Below the pieces are notes generated by a model. That model was not told the origin of the DNA, ran no database searches, and saw nothing but the letters and a program-made list of their open reading frames with translations. The position numbers and the translations under genes are program-made. Shown piece by piece: positions 46,409 through 53,826 of a DNA stretch of 64,000 nucleotides. Source of the DNA: Flavobacteriaceae bacterium (GTDB lineage: Bacteria; Bacteroidota; Bacteroidia; Flavobacteriales; Flavobacteriaceae). How positions within the stretch are numbered: position 1 is the first letter of the stretch; every line of letters starts with the position of its first letter. The stretch is from NCBI GenBank assembly GCA_023262185.1, contig JALRDO010000007.1:1-64000 (forward strand), written 5' to 3'.

Positions 46409-46439
46409 CTAAAATACAATAACTGGCCACTGTGGCCAA
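46409..46439 (-). promoter_or_regulatory. Candidate parA promoter with a palindrome between -33 and -7
   Basis: On the minus strand: TTG (46439-46437), a 20-bp spacer, then TATTTTAG (46416-46409), one mismatch from TAnnTTTG and 18 bp before the parA ATG. The palindrome TGGCCACaGTGGCCA (46424-46438) fills most of the spacer, the place where a repressor would act. Confidence 0.5.
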
Positions 46440-46468
46440 TAACAGGGGGCCTAAATTGTTAACAATAC

Positions 46469-46798
46469 CTAGAATTTGGGTTGTTTTATGCTATCGGCGT
46501 ATTCGATAAGATAGAGGTCTTCACCTTCACGCTTAAACAAATAACGTTCCCGAGCATAGCGCTCCTTCTCTAGTGAATCTGAAAATTTTTGAAGAAGGGC
46601 TCGATCTGCCTCGATTTCTCTTTTTAAGTAAGCACGTTCTTCTTCTAGAGCCTTGATCTCTTTTTGAAGTTGCCACTGAATCAATGCAGAGTTGGCATCA
46701 AAAAAAAACATCCAAACTATAAAAAAGAGTCCAATAACCACATAGAGATTGGTCAGCCATTTTAGCTTCTTTAAGCGCTGGAAACCTTTTATTGGCAT
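46469..46798 (-). CDS. FtsB/DivIC-like septum formation initiator
   Basis: A 109-residue bitopic protein: short basic N-terminus, one membrane helix (about 16-34) and a periplasmic coiled coil (QLQKEIKALEEERAYLKREI) ending in ERYARERYLFKREGEDLYLIE, the conserved end of FtsB/DivIC. It should belong to the FtsQLB division complex. Overlaps udk by 10 bp. Confidence 0.87.
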   Translation of the reverse strand: MPIKGFQRLKKLKWLTNLYVVIGLFFIVWMFFFDANSALIQWQLQKEIKALEEERAYLKREIEADRALLQKFSDSLEKERYARERYLFKREGEDLYLIEYADSIKQPKF

Positions 46799-47394
46799 AA
46801 CTGTTTTATAGCGAGAGCGATAAATTGTGCAGCTTCGGCATAATCGTCGTCGTTATTAATAACCAAATGCGCTTTTTTTCGTGCCTTAGATACATAAGTG
46901 TCATGCATAGGCTTCACTTGCTGGGTATAGCGACTAAAGGCAGTTTCAAGATCATGTCCGCGTTCGGTGGTGTCTCTTCGGATTCTTCTTAGAAGACGAT
47001 GGTCTTGATCAGTATCTACGTAGATCCAAAGATCTACCAAGTCGAAAACTTCAGAACGATTCATCAGTAAAATGCCTTCCAATAAAAGGACTTTTGGAGG
47101 ACTGATGGTGTCGGTCTCATTTTTTCGAGTTTCATTAACAAAATCGTAGATGGGAGCATCAATTGATTTTCCAGATTTGAGGGCTTTAAGTTGGGAGATG
47201 AGTAATGCGTAGTCGAAGGCGTCGGGGTGGTCGTAGTTGGTTTTGCGCCTTTCCGCTGGCGTTAAATGGTCTTGATTATGATAGTAGCGATCTTGAGATA
47301 AAATCTGCAAGGGCTGGTTGCTCAATTCTCCTAATGCCTTAACGAGAGTCGTTTTTCCACTCCCTGATCCGCCTGTGATGCCTATAATATACAC
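46789..47394 (-). CDS. udk: Uridine kinase
   Basis: Phosphorylates uridine or cytidine in pyrimidine salvage. The 201 residues have the P-loop GITGGSGSGKTTL (5-17), SQDRYYHNQDHL, NYDHPDAFD and DLWIYVDTDQDHRLLRRIRRD. It starts 9 bp after anmK and overlaps the ftsB-like gene. Confidence 0.93.
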   Translation of the reverse strand: MYIIGITGGSGSGKTTLVKALGELSNQPLQILSQDRYYHNQDHLTPAERRKTNYDHPDAFDYALLISQLKALKSGKSIDAPIYDFVNETRKNETDTISPPKVLLLEGILLMNRSEVFDLVDLWIYVDTDQDHRLLRRIRRDTTERGHDLETAFSRYTQQVKPMHDTYVSKARKKAHLVINNDDDYAEAAQFIALAIKQLCQ

Positions 47395-47403
47395 GCCTAA
47401 ATT

Positions 47404-48501
47404 TTAGCTAAAGGTACGCTGCTCATTTGGTTGAATCAAGGTGCCGGCGCAAGAGTCAGACGATGCTCCGGTTACGCTGCTGTAGACATTGATCTTATTG
47501 TGCACCCTAAGGTATCCCATAAAGGCGAAGACTAAAGCCTCTTTGTAATCCACTAGTTGAGAATCTGGGACAATCATTGAGGCAAAATTTTTTGTCTGTG
47601 ATTGCAGCAGTTGCATCGCAAACCGATTGTGTGCACCACCTCCGGTTACTAGAACCTTTAGCTTCTTAGCGATCTTATGGCGGTTATAAAATTCCTTTAG
47701 GGCCTTAAAAATTTGATAAACATTGTGTTCGGTGACCGTGCGTACAAGATCCTCAAGCGAACCCTTGACTGCTTCTACTTCTTTGACGTAGTAGGAGTAA
47801 TACCATTCTTTTCCTAATGATTTGGCGCCTTGAATGGTGTAGAATTCAAGGGAATTGAGCCTTTCAAAAAGCGATGTGATAAGACTTCCATTGGCAGCAA
47901 TGTCACCGTCTTTGTCATAGTTGTAACCAAGAGGTTCAACGAGCTCGTTTATGGGGGTGTTGAACATGCCGACGTCAAAGGCATGCCTTTTGTTTTCGAA
48001 GGAATAAGAAAGATTTGAAATACCCCCTAGATTGAGGCAGATATCGTAATTGTGAAATAAGAGATGATCGCCTATAGGGACTAATGGAGCACCTTGACCT
48101 CCCAGAGCTAAATCGGATGAGCGAAAATCATAAGCTACGGGAATGTTAAAGGTCTTGCTGAGTAATTTTCCGTTTCCGATTTGTCGCGTTATGCCACGTT
48201 CGGGTTGGTGTAAAGTGGTATGCCCGTGACTCGAAATGAGATCGATGCTTTTGTTATAATGTTTGAAAAGTTCTTTTATGGCTGAAATTGTGATTGCATC
48301 AAATGACTCTTCGAGCGCCAACATTTCAGTTTCGGTGGCTAGATGAGCTCTCTTTAATTGACTTACGAATGTTTCTGGATAGGCACGATGAGAGCTGTGT
48401 TTGATCTCGTAATGGTAGCCTTCTTGAGTTTGATTAAAGCGCACTACACACAGATCTAATCCATCGAAAGAAGTTCCAGACATGAGTCCTAGTACAGTCA
48501 T
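47404..48501 (-). CDS. anmK: Anhydro-N-acetylmuramic acid kinase
   Basis: Phosphorylates and opens 1,6-anhydroMurNAc from peptidoglycan turnover to give MurNAc-6-phosphate, the MurQ substrate. The 365 residues have GLMSGTSFDGLDL at the N-terminus, HGHTTLHQP, DFRSSDLALGGQGAPLVP and VTGGGAHN. It diverges from murQ with only 48 bp between, which holds a perfect palindrome. Confidence 0.94.
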   Translation of the reverse strand: MTVLGLMSGTSFDGLDLCVVRFNQTQEGYHYEIKHSSHRAYPETFVSQLKRAHLATETEMLALEESFDAITISAIKELFKHYNKSIDLISSHGHTTLHQPERGITRQIGNGKLLSKTFNIPVAYDFRSSDLALGGQGAPLVPIGDHLLFHNYDICLNLGGISNLSYSFENKRHAFDVGMFNTPINELVEPLGYNYDKDGDIAANGSLITSLFERLNSLEFYTIQGAKSLGKEWYYSYYVKEVEAVKGSLEDLVRTVTEHNVYQIFKALKEFYNRHKIAKKLKVLVTGGGAHNRFAMQLLQSQTKNFASMIVPDSQLVDYKEALVFAFMGYLRVHNKINVYSSVTGASSDSCAGTLIQPNEQRTFS

Positions 48502-48518
48502 ATGCTAAATGTAGTGGT

Positions 48519-48532
48519 AATTAGCGCTAATT
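48519..48532. promoter_or_regulatory. Palindrome in the anmK/murQ intergenic region, candidate operator
   Basis: AATTAGCGCTAATT is a perfect 14-bp palindrome, 17 bp before the anmK start and 17 bp before the murQ start, so it is centred between the divergent genes. A dimeric regulator here could control both. Confidence 0.5.
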
Positions 48533-48537
48533 CGCAT

Positions 48538-48545
48538 TAGATTTG
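48538..48545 (+). promoter_or_regulatory. Candidate -7 promoter element for murQ
   Basis: TAGATTTG matches TAnnTTTG and ends 4 bp before the murQ ATG, with the palindrome 5 bp upstream. A leaderless or near-leaderless transcript is implied. Confidence 0.42.
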
Positions 48546-48549
48546 TTTT

Positions 48550-49362
48550 ATGAGCTTTACAAAAACCACCGAGTCAGACTCGCTTCACAAAGATTTACAT
48601 CTTAAGAGTACGCATGAACTCTTGACCGGAATCAACCAAGAAGACGCCAAAGTTGCTACTGTAGTAGCACATTGTATTCACCAAATTGCACCCTTCGTTG
48701 ATGCGTTAATCGAGCGTTTTAGTTTAGGCGGACGACTCTTTTACATCGGAGCAGGCACGTCTGGTCGATTGGGGGTTGTAGATGCTTCAGAGATACCTCC
48801 GACTTTCGGATTAGATCACGGTAAGGTTGTTGGCCTCATCGCAGGGGGAGATCAAGCGATTCGAAAGGCCGTTGAATTTGCTGAAGACGATTTGGATCAG
48901 GCCTGGAAAACCCTACAGGAATTTGAGGTCACTGAGCTTGATACGGTAGTTGGGATTGCAGCATCGGGTACCACGCCCTACGTTATTGGTGGGGTTCGGA
49001 TGGCAAAGGCGAATGGGCTATTAACGGCCTGCATAACGAACAACAAGGGCAGTCAATTATCCATGGCCGTTGATTATCCTATTGAGGCAGTGGTTGGTCC
49101 GGAGTTTGTGACCGGCTCTACCCGCATGAAAAGTGGTACAGCTCAAAAACTGATACTCAACATGATTTCAACTACGCTCATGATCCGCATGGGCCATGTA
49201 GTCGGAAATCGCATGGTTGACATGCAACTTTCAAATGACAAATTGTGGGATAGAGGCACGCGCTATTTATCCGAAGCTCTGGGAATACCTACGAATGAGG
49301 CCCGCGAGCTGCTGAATGAATATGGATCTGTTCGGGTTGCTCTACAGCAATCTAAAGCGTAA
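48550..49362 (+). CDS. murQ: N-acetylmuramic acid 6-phosphate etherase
   Basis: Cleaves the lactyl ether of MurNAc-6-phosphate to GlcNAc-6-phosphate and lactate. The 270-residue SIS-domain protein has GAGTSGRLGVVDASEIPPTFG with the catalytic glutamate, AASGTTPYVIGG, and GPEFVTGSTRMKSGTAQKLILN. With anmK it forms the muropeptide recycling route. It is slightly shorter than E. coli MurQ at the C-terminus. Overlaps the convergent dehydrogenase gene by 11 bp. Confidence 0.94.
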   Translation: MSFTKTTESDSLHKDLHLKSTHELLTGINQEDAKVATVVAHCIHQIAPFVDALIERFSLGGRLFYIGAGTSGRLGVVDASEIPPTFGLDHGKVVGLIAGGDQAIRKAVEFAEDDLDQAWKTLQEFEVTELDTVVGIAASGTTPYVIGGVRMAKANGLLTACITNNKGSQLSMAVDYPIEAVVGPEFVTGSTRMKSGTAQKLILNMISTTLMIRMGHVVGNRMVDMQLSNDKLWDRGTRYLSEALGIPTNEARELLNEYGSVRVALQQSKA

Positions 49363-50527
49363 GAATTCTGTAAATACCTTTGCCCTCAACTGCGATATAC
49401 AAGAAATCGTCTGGCCCTTGGCGCACTGTTCTTAGCCTTCCGACATCCTTGAAAAGGCGCTCACGCTTGACCGCTTTCTTTCCTTCAAAATGAAGGGCTT
49501 CGAGGTATTGAAATTTAAGAGAACCTGCCAATAAAGTGTTCTTAAGTGCTGGGTAACGGTCACTGGTAACCCATTCCATGCCTGATGGTGCGATAGAAGG
49601 AACCCAATAGTACAGCGGTTGTTCCATTCCTTCTTTTTCTGTAATATCTGTGAACGAACTTCCATCGTAGTTGATACCGTAACTAATCACGGGCCATCCA
49701 AAGTTCTTTGCTGCCTGTGAACTATTCACCTCGTCACCACCTTGAGGCCCATGCTCGTGTACCCAAACTTCTTTGAATTCAGGATGAAAAATCATCCCTT
49801 GAGGATTTCTATGCCCGTAGCTAAAAACTGCCTCTTTCGCGCCAGGCTGCCCATAAAATGGATTGTTAGTCGGAATTGATCCGTCTTTGTGAATACGATA
49901 GATTTTTCCGCCATCGCGAGTGGGATCCTGCGGGTTGTTATCGCGATCTCCTCGATCTCCGATAGAGAAGTAAAGCATTTGTTGATCGTCGAATTCTATA
50001 CGTGAACCAAAGTGAAAGCCTTTATCAGAGGTTTCTTCTCCAAAATAAAGATCTTGCCATTGTTGTAGCTCGTTATTGACCAATTGCCCTCTGCCTATTG
50101 CAGTGTGGCCCTTGTCACTGTCGTTCGGATCTGGTTTTGAATAGGAGAAATAAAGCCAGGGCTCTTCACCGTAGTTAGGATCAATTTCTATATCTAAAAG
50201 TCCTCCTTGACCTTTTTGCCAGGTTTCAGGAACTCCAGTAATTGCCGTTCTGTTTTCTGCATCTTCGTAGAGCCAGAGCGAGCCATTTTTTTCAGAAACC
50301 AAAAGCTTTCCGTCCACAAAAACCATTCCCCAAGGGATGTCGAGATTACCGGCTACCAGTTCTAATTCATATTCGGTCTGTGTGTCTTCTACCTCACTAA
50401 GGGTAATCGAAGATGTATTTTCGACCGCTGGGGTTGCGCTTTGACTTTGACTTGCTTCATTACAGCCAAACAATAAACTAAGTGAAAGAATTGCTGCAGG
50501 TAAAGTATAATCTTTGACAGGTGTCAT
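49352..50527 (-). CDS. PQQ-dependent aldose sugar dehydrogenase, lipoprotein
   Basis: A 391-residue lipoprotein (LLFGC, Cys22) with a six-bladed propeller of the glucose/sorbosone dehydrogenase family (YliI type). Visible segments: NLDIPWGMVFVDGKLLVSEK, FHFGSRIEFDDQ, YSYGHRNPQGMIFHP and WVHEHGPQGGDEVNSSQ. Periplasmic oxidation of a sugar with PQQ is expected; no PQQ synthesis genes are in the window. It diverges from tRNA-Pro. Confidence 0.85.
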   Translation of the reverse strand: MTPVKDYTLPAAILSLSLLFGCNEASQSQSATPAVENTSSITLSEVEDTQTEYELELVAGNLDIPWGMVFVDGKLLVSEKNGSLWLYEDAENRTAITGVPETWQKGQGGLLDIEIDPNYGEEPWLYFSYSKPDPNDSDKGHTAIGRGQLVNNELQQWQDLYFGEETSDKGFHFGSRIEFDDQQMLYFSIGDRGDRDNNPQDPTRDGGKIYRIHKDGSIPTNNPFYGQPGAKEAVFSYGHRNPQGMIFHPEFKEVWVHEHGPQGGDEVNSSQAAKNFGWPVISYGINYDGSSFTDITEKEGMEQPLYYWVPSIAPSGMEWVTSDRYPALKNTLLAGSLKFQYLEALHFEGKKAVKRERLFKDVGRLRTVRQGPDDFLYIAVEGKGIYRILTL

Positions 50528-50567
50528 AGGGCGAAAGTTTAGCTTTTAAATATACACGAATATATAC

Positions 50568-50575
50568 TATTTTTG
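50568..50575 (+). promoter_or_regulatory. Candidate -7 promoter element for tRNA-Pro
   Basis: TATTTTTG matches TAnnTTTG and ends 12 bp before the tRNA 5' end, a suitable distance for a short 5' leader. This RNA gene supports reading the motif as a real promoter element in this genome. Confidence 0.5.
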
Positions 50576-50587
50576 GCCCTCTGAACA

Positions 50588-50661
50588 CGGGATGTGGCGC
50601 AGTCTGGTAGCGTACACGCATGGGGTGCGTGTGGTCGCTGGTTCGAATCCAGTCATCCCGA
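50588..50661 (+). tRNA. tRNA-Pro (anticodon GGG)
   Basis: A complete cloverleaf of 74 nt. Acceptor stem CGGGATG (50588-50594) pairs with CATCCCG (50654-50660); discriminator A at 50661. The anticodon stem CACGC/GCGTG encloses ATGGGGT, so the anticodon is GGG (Pro, codons CCC and CCU). The T arm is GCTGG TTCGAAT CCAGT. CCA is not encoded. The discriminator base is also part of the inverted repeat that follows. Confidence 0.95.
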
Positions 50662-50790
50662 CAACAATCACCACACTTTCTAAAATCAACGATTTTAGCC
50701 CAAGAAAAAAAGACCGCTAGAGCTTGCTCTTAAGCGGTCTTTTTTATTGGGTAAAGCACCGCAGGTGCAGAAAGTGTGGTGATTGTTGTC
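50660..50790. repeat. 131-bp nested inverted repeat downstream of tRNA-Pro
   Basis: Two perfectly complementary 22-bp arms (50660-50681 and 50769-50790; the left arm begins GACAACAATCACC, the right ends GGTGATTGTTGTC). Between them stand three more hairpins: CTAAAATC/GATTTTAG (50680-50698), the terminator-like stem at 50706-50745, and GCACC/GGTGC (50756-50768). The whole folds as a multi-branched cruciform or RNA. It could be a MITE-like insertion, a small RNA or a tRNA terminator. No target-site duplication is evident. Confidence 0.85.
50706..50745. terminator. Bidirectional rho-independent terminator
   Basis: A 13-bp perfect stem: AAAAAAGACCGCT (50706-50718) with AGCGGTCTTTTTT (50733-50745), extended by an inner AGAGC/GCTCT stem. 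T-runs occur on both strands, so it can end tRNA-Pro transcripts rightward and serine hydrolase transcripts leftward. Confidence 0.88.
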
Positions 50791-50794
50791 TAAC

Positions 50795-50834
50795 TCCCCC
50801 AAGGGATCTTTTACCGCTAGGTAAAAGAATCCAG
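50795..50834. repeat. 40-bp palindromic repeat, copy 1
   Basis: Begins TCCCCCAAGGGATC and ends GAATCCAG. The centre is a perfect 9-bp stem TCTTTTACC/GGTAAAAGA with loop GCTA; outer GGAT/ATCC extends it with a one-base bulge. Identical over 40 bp to copy 2, 61 bp further on. Confidence 0.92.
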
Positions 50835-50855
50835 GGGATTGAGATGGGTGATGAG

Positions 50856-50895
50856 TCCCCCAAGGGATCTTTTACCGCTAGGTAAAAGAATCCAG
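50856..50895. repeat. 40-bp palindromic repeat, copy 2
   Basis: Identical to copy 1 over all 40 bases. It ends 3 bp before the stop codon of the serine hydrolase gene, so on the minus strand it would form a hairpin at the 3' end of that transcript. The 21 bp between copies (50835-50855) is unique and GA-rich. Confidence 0.92.
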
Positions 50896-50898
50896 TGA

Positions 50899-52128
50899 TC
50901 ACATCCGGACCGCCAAATCCAACAATTGTTCTCGGATATTCAATTCATAAAGCCCTTGTTGGGTTCTGCTCGGATACACGCGATTGGTTAACAAAATAAA
51001 CACCAATTCGGTCTCAGGATCTACCCAAAAAGCAGTTCCTGTAAACCCGGTGTGACCGTACGCACTTTCGCTAATCAAAGCTGAAGGATAAGGGTCATCT
51101 GGATCACTTAAATCTGGCTTGTCAAAACCCAGTCCTCTGCGGTTATCTGAATCGGGATACGCCTTTTTGGTAAACAACTCAACCGTTGAATCGGATAAAT
51201 AACGCTTTCCATCGATAGTACCCTTTTGTCGAAGCAACTCAGCCACCTTAAAGACCGATAAAGCGTTTCCGAATAGCCCTGCGTTACCCGAGACACCTCC
51301 CATAAGGGCAGCCGCCTCATCGTGAACATAACCCCTCACAAGAGAGCGCCTCATCAAGGTATCGATCTCTGTGGGTACAATGCGCTCTTTTTCAAATTGA
51401 TCAGAAGGCTTGTAAAGCAGGCGGTTAGCGCCAAGGGGATGGTAAAAGGTAGTCGCTAAAAAGCGATCAAATGACATTTGATACTGTGCTTCAATAAGAG
51501 ATGGAAGCAAGAAAAACCAAAGGCCAGAATAACGGTAAGTACCTACATTCTTTACCGGGGTACGCCTGATTCGTTTAAGGATTTTCTTAGGATACTTATG
51601 GTGAATAAAAAGTGATTCGTTTAATTGCAAAGGGTATTTTTCAGATAAGGCTGTATTTAAGGTCTTCGTGCGGTAAGCACCATTCTTCTTAACCACCTTG
51701 TACTGGTGGGCGATATACGGAATCCATCCGGCCTGATGTGCCAAAATTTCTCTATACGTAGTCTTTCCTTTTTTCCCTTTAAGTATCCGAAAATCATCTT
51801 TCAAGGGAGCATCTAAGTCAATCCCTTGATCTTCGTACTCCTTCATAAAACTTAAGGTAGAGGCTAAAACCTTGGTCATAGAAGCAAGATCATAGAGATC
51901 TTCTGAAGAAACCGCCCGTATCGAATCATAGGTGTGATAGCCATAACTCTTGTGATGCAGTATTGTCCCAGATTTCGCAATCAGCAGCTGCGCACCCGGA
52001 AAGGCCTTTTGTGCGATTGCATATTCAACAAGGTCATCGATCTGTTTAGAAATATCAGATTGAGTAAAGGCAAATGAAGTGGCACCCAGGTTAATAAGTG
52101 CGAGCAGTAGTATTCGTGTTTTAAACAT
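50899..52128 (-). CDS. Exported serine hydrolase, class C beta-lactamase family
   Basis: A 409-residue protein with a signal peptide (residues 1-23). The nucleophile motif is S83-M-T-K86 (SxxK); the Tyr motif appears as YRYSGLW (YSG rather than YxN) and the KTG-like triad as GHTGFTGT. HDEAAALMGGVSGNAGLFGN resembles the serine hydrolase domain fused to GH3 enzymes in Bacteroidota. A peptidase or esterase acting on peptidoglycan is more likely than a true beta-lactamase. It is followed by the palindromic repeats. Confidence 0.85.
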   Translation of the reverse strand: MFKTRILLLALINLGATSFAFTQSDISKQIDDLVEYAIAQKAFPGAQLLIAKSGTILHHKSYGYHTYDSIRAVSSEDLYDLASMTKVLASTLSFMKEYEDQGIDLDAPLKDDFRILKGKKGKTTYREILAHQAGWIPYIAHQYKVVKKNGAYRTKTLNTALSEKYPLQLNESLFIHHKYPKKILKRIRRTPVKNVGTYRYSGLWFFLLPSLIEAQYQMSFDRFLATTFYHPLGANRLLYKPSDQFEKERIVPTEIDTLMRRSLVRGYVHDEAAALMGGVSGNAGLFGNALSVFKVAELLRQKGTIDGKRYLSDSTVELFTKKAYPDSDNRRGLGFDKPDLSDPDDPYPSALISESAYGHTGFTGTAFWVDPETELVFILLTNRVYPSRTQQGLYELNIREQLLDLAVRM

Positions 52129-52144
52129 TTAATCAAGAATTCAT

Positions 52145-53160
52145 ATGAAAAGTACTAGATTCAAAGAGAAGTCCGAGTATCTTTCCTCTAAAAGTAGCAG
52201 TATGATGTGTTCTTTTCCCTATCGATCTCTTGTTCTTATCTTAGCTTTAGGTTGTTCTAAGGTTGCTTTCGCTCAAGGGCTGTTTGCGACTCAAGACGCC
52301 GCAGTTTCAATAGATACCCTCGGCTACAGCACCGATACTCGTTTAAAAGAGATTAGTGGATTAGTGGTTTCTCGAATAAATCCAGGAGTATTTTGGGTAC
52401 ACAACGATAGTGGTGATGCTCCTGTGTTGTATGCGTTAAATCAAAGCATGTCTATTCAATCAATGCTCACAGTTAACGGCGCCAAACATATCGATTGGGA
52501 GGATATAACTCACGCAACCATCGATCAAAAAATTACCTTTTTATAGGGGATATTGGTGACAATCGGGCGCTTCGTAAGTCGATTACAGTTTACAAAGTCG
52601 CAGAGCCTGATCTCACCTCTCAACGACCTAAAGAAATTGATGTGCTTCAATCTATTGAGCTGTTTTATGAGGATGGAGCACGTGACGCAGAAGCCCTTCT
52701 CTATGACACCCAAACCAATGAATTGATCATCGTCACCAAGAGAGATCAAAGGTCAAGAGTGTATGCCGCTAGCCTAAAGGATACTCAAGGTTCTATAACT
52801 GCTGAATTAAAACTTGTAGGAACCCTTCAAATCGAGCCCCTCGCAACAGATATTCCTCAAATGCGCAGCTACCTGCATTATATTACAGCTGCAGATCAGC
52901 ACGAAGACGGCAGTGTGGTGATCAAAAATTATTTTAGAACCTGGAGGTATACAAACCCAGAAGGTTTGCCTCTAAAGCAATTACTAACGCAAAACAAACC
53001 ACAACAGCTACCTTATCTTTTAGAGCAGCAAGGAGAAGCGATAGGGTTTGGTAGTGATTCAAATACTTATTTTACTACTTCAGAATGTGCAGACGACGGA
53101 ACTTCTCATATTCCGCAACCCCTTTACCGCTATACGCTAAACAGGGTTACGCCTGAATAG
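52145..53160 (+). pseudogene. Exported beta-propeller-like protein gene broken by a one-base frameshift
   Basis: Two overlapping frames read as one protein. The first gives a signal peptide (SLVLILALGCSKVAFAQ) and EISGLVVSRINPGVFWVHNDSGD to DWEDITHATIDQK, then stops at 52544. The second, in the -1 frame, continues NYLFIGDIGDNRALRKSITVY to 53160. Adding one A to the A6 run at 52527-52532 joins them as DQKNYLFIGDIGDN. The real start may be the ATG at 52202 or 52205, which gives a cleaner signal peptide and more promoter space. Function unknown. A sequencing error or reversible slippage cannot be excluded. Confidence 0.8.
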
Positions 53161-53674
53161 GTAGCGCAACAAGGGTATCGCCCCATGCAAAAAATAGGGT
53201 GTAACCTGATTCAGTTCTCTCGAAACTGATAGAAAACACCTCAACGGGGTTATCTGTGGGCAACACTTCAGCACTGAATCGACCAATGTCTTGGGCTTCA
53301 TCGTAGGCATAGGCCCCCCAAGTATTGAGTTTTCGATTGAGCACAATTGTCCAATTTCGATTAGCAGGAATGGTATATAAAGAATAGGTGCCGGCCTCGA
53401 TGCGCTTACCTTCTATAAGTACGGTTTTGTAAAAGGTAATTTCGGTGGTCTCATTCGCGCCTGTGCGCCAAATTTTTCCTTTGGGTAAGAGGTCTTTCAC
53501 CTCTCTTCCTTTAAGTTGAGGGCGTGAATAAATGATTCGGATGTCTGGGTCTGCCACTCGTTCAGGGCGGGCATAACTAATGTCTAGTGGACTCCGATCA
53601 AGATTCGTAAAGTTTTGAGCACTTAGGGGTATGCTAAAACTAATCGATAGCACCAACGCTACAATAGATTTCAT
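53147..53674 (-). CDS. DUF2911 exported protein
   Basis: A 175-residue protein with a signal peptide (1-19) and the DUF2911 core: IRIIYSRPQLKGREV, GKIWRTGANETTEITFYKTV, GTYSLYTIPANRNWTIVLN and FERTESGYTLFFAWGDT. The family is periplasmic and of unknown function. Overlaps the convergent broken gene by 14 bp. Confidence 0.88.
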   Translation of the reverse strand: MKSIVALVLSISFSIPLSAQNFTNLDRSPLDISYARPERVADPDIRIIYSRPQLKGREVKDLLPKGKIWRTGANETTEITFYKTVLIEGKRIEAGTYSLYTIPANRNWTIVLNRKLNTWGAYAYDEAQDIGRFSAEVLPTDNPVEVFSISFERTESGYTLFFAWGDTLVALPIQA

Positions 53675-53709
53675 AGTATTGTGTTGATTTTCGGTACTGA
53701 ATATACAAT

Positions 53710-53826
53710 TTAATAACTGTGTTCGTCTAGCGTAACCTTACCTGCAAAGGTTTTGTAGACGAAATAGGTATATCCTAGCACAAGAGGTGTGCCAATCACC
53801 GCGATAGTCAACATTATTTTTAAAGC
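53710..53826 (-). pseudogene. cydB: Relic of the 3' end of cydB (cytochrome bd oxidase subunit II)
   Basis: The minus strand from the ATG at 53814 encodes 34 codons, [15 protein letters not shown], then [19 protein letters not shown] and a stop at 53710. This looks like the last membrane helix and C-terminal tail of CydB (pattern MLI-A-IG-P-VL-YT, then F-GKV-LDEHSY). Homology seems to extend two or three codons upstream (LKI) to about 53826, where a stop in the same frame and the end of the DUF2490 gene cut it off. The rest of cydB and all of cydA are absent here. A free-standing small protein is less likely. Confidence 0.65.

Noticed and set aside
50660-50790. Tyrosine-integrase attachment site at tRNA-Pro
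   Set aside because: There is no integrase gene, no direct repeat of the tRNA 3' end and no foreign cargo in the window; the repeats are inverted, not direct.
52520-52540. Programmed -1 frameshifting at the A6 tract
   Set aside because: The codons in frame are CAA AAA ATT, which do not form a canonical X XXY YYZ slippery site, and no strong downstream stem is seen. A simple indel explains the break better.
53710-53814. The 34-codon frame as a real CydX-like small protein
   Set aside because: Its sequence looks like the CydB C-terminus rather than CydX, and no cydAB genes stand beside it.
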